From the NCBI GenBank assembly GCA_005879805.1, contig VBKL01000077.1:1-38978 (forward strand): a stretch of 38,978 nt of DNA. Reading direction: 5' to 3'. The DNA comes from Deltaproteobacteria bacterium (GTDB lineage: Bacteria > Myxococcota > Myxococcia > Myxococcales > 40CM-4-68-19). Under the pieces are notes generated by a model that was given only the letters and a program-made list of their open reading frames with translations, ran no database searches and was not told the DNA's origin. The number at the start of each line of letters is the position of its first letter. The stretch's first letter is position 1. Positions 38,859 through 38,978 of the stretch are shown piece after piece. The position numbers and the translations under genes are program-made.

Positions 38859-38888
38859 CTTGTACCGATCCGGCGGATCTGCGGTCAA
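38859..38888 (-). promoter_or_regulatory. cspA promoter
   Basis: On the minus strand TTGACC (38883-38888), an 18-base spacer, and TACAAG (38859-38864); the same -10 hexamer is proposed for recA. Confidence 0.6.
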
Positions 38889-38906
38889 GACGCTGCGCCC
38901 CGCACG

Positions 38907-38978
38907 CTACGAACCGGTTCCGGGCATCTCTCCCACGGGCCGGATGAGCACCTCTCGCGGTTTGGCGCCGTCGGCCGG
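38907..38978 (-). CDS. possible 3' end of a gene entering from the right edge
   Basis: The reverse strand is open from the window edge for 23 codons, reading [20 protein letters not shown] and ending TGS before TAG at 38907-38909, just upstream of the cspA -35. It has a coding look (charged and aliphatic pattern) but is too short to identify. Confidence 0.3.
   Translation of the reverse strand, partial: PADGAKPREVLIRPVGEMPGTGS

Overview
The window is about 39 kb of very GC-rich, densely coding bacterial chromosome. KDO synthesis (kdsB, kdsA), UDP-sugar enzymes, lipoproteins and periplasmic proteins indicate a Gram-negative cell. The many GTG/TTG starts, the DUF4175/peptidase/MoxR/DUF58/BatA cluster, the TPR lipoproteins and a recA-upstream box resembling the myxobacterial LexA site point to a high-GC deltaproteobacterium of the Myxococcota. 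The genus is not determinable from what I can see. I saw no phage, insertion sequence, CRISPR array, tRNA or rRNA; this is core chromosome rather than a genomic island.

Layout. 1-3120 (-): kdsB, pyrG, kdsA, overlapping by a few bases, supplying CMP-KDO for lipopolysaccharide. 3156-4346: a TPR protein (+) convergent with a small membrane/zinc-ribbon protein (-). 4498-6827 (-): an RluA pseudouridine synthase, an NAD-dependent sugar epimerase and a Cys-rich lipoprotein. 6891-7532 (+): a YqiA-like esterase. 7536-12019 (-): ugd, glmS and glmU, the UDP-glucuronate and UDP-GlcNAc supply genes, with glmU and glmS damaged at their junction. 12176-15059 (+): a TatD-like hydrolase, a TPR-zincin lipoprotein and moaC. 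15088-16026 (-): trxB. 16139-19713 (+): a cyclic-nucleotide-binding protein, radC, recQ and ssb. 19723-22287 (-): a PBP4-type D-Ala-D-Ala carboxypeptidase with a long extra C-terminus, divergent from nagZ (+).

23649-32226 (-) is one overlapping operon: DUF4175 membrane/coiled-coil protein, TPR-peptidase, MoxR ATPase, DUF58 protein and BatA-like VWA protein. It is divergent from an ECF sigma factor, its anti-sigma factor and a periplasmic protein (32394-34065). After that come an FKBP-type isomerase (broken), a lipocalin-like secreted protein, recA under a probable LexA-controlled promoter, a TerB/LETM1-like protein, a small unknown protein and a cold-shock protein with a structured leader.

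The most striking observation is a repeated lesion. Four otherwise well-conserved loci (glmU/glmS, moxR, the TPR-peptidase and the FKBP isomerase) each read correctly up to one point. They then resume correctly in another frame with a conserved block missing. Assembly collapse is the simplest explanation, but it must be tested because it changes four gene calls. A second theme is control signals: a recurring extended -10 (TGnTA), a LexA-like box over the recA -10, a hairpin at the predicted cspA mRNA 5' end, and two genes whose best start is non-canonical (CTG for dacB, ATC for the LETM1-like gene).
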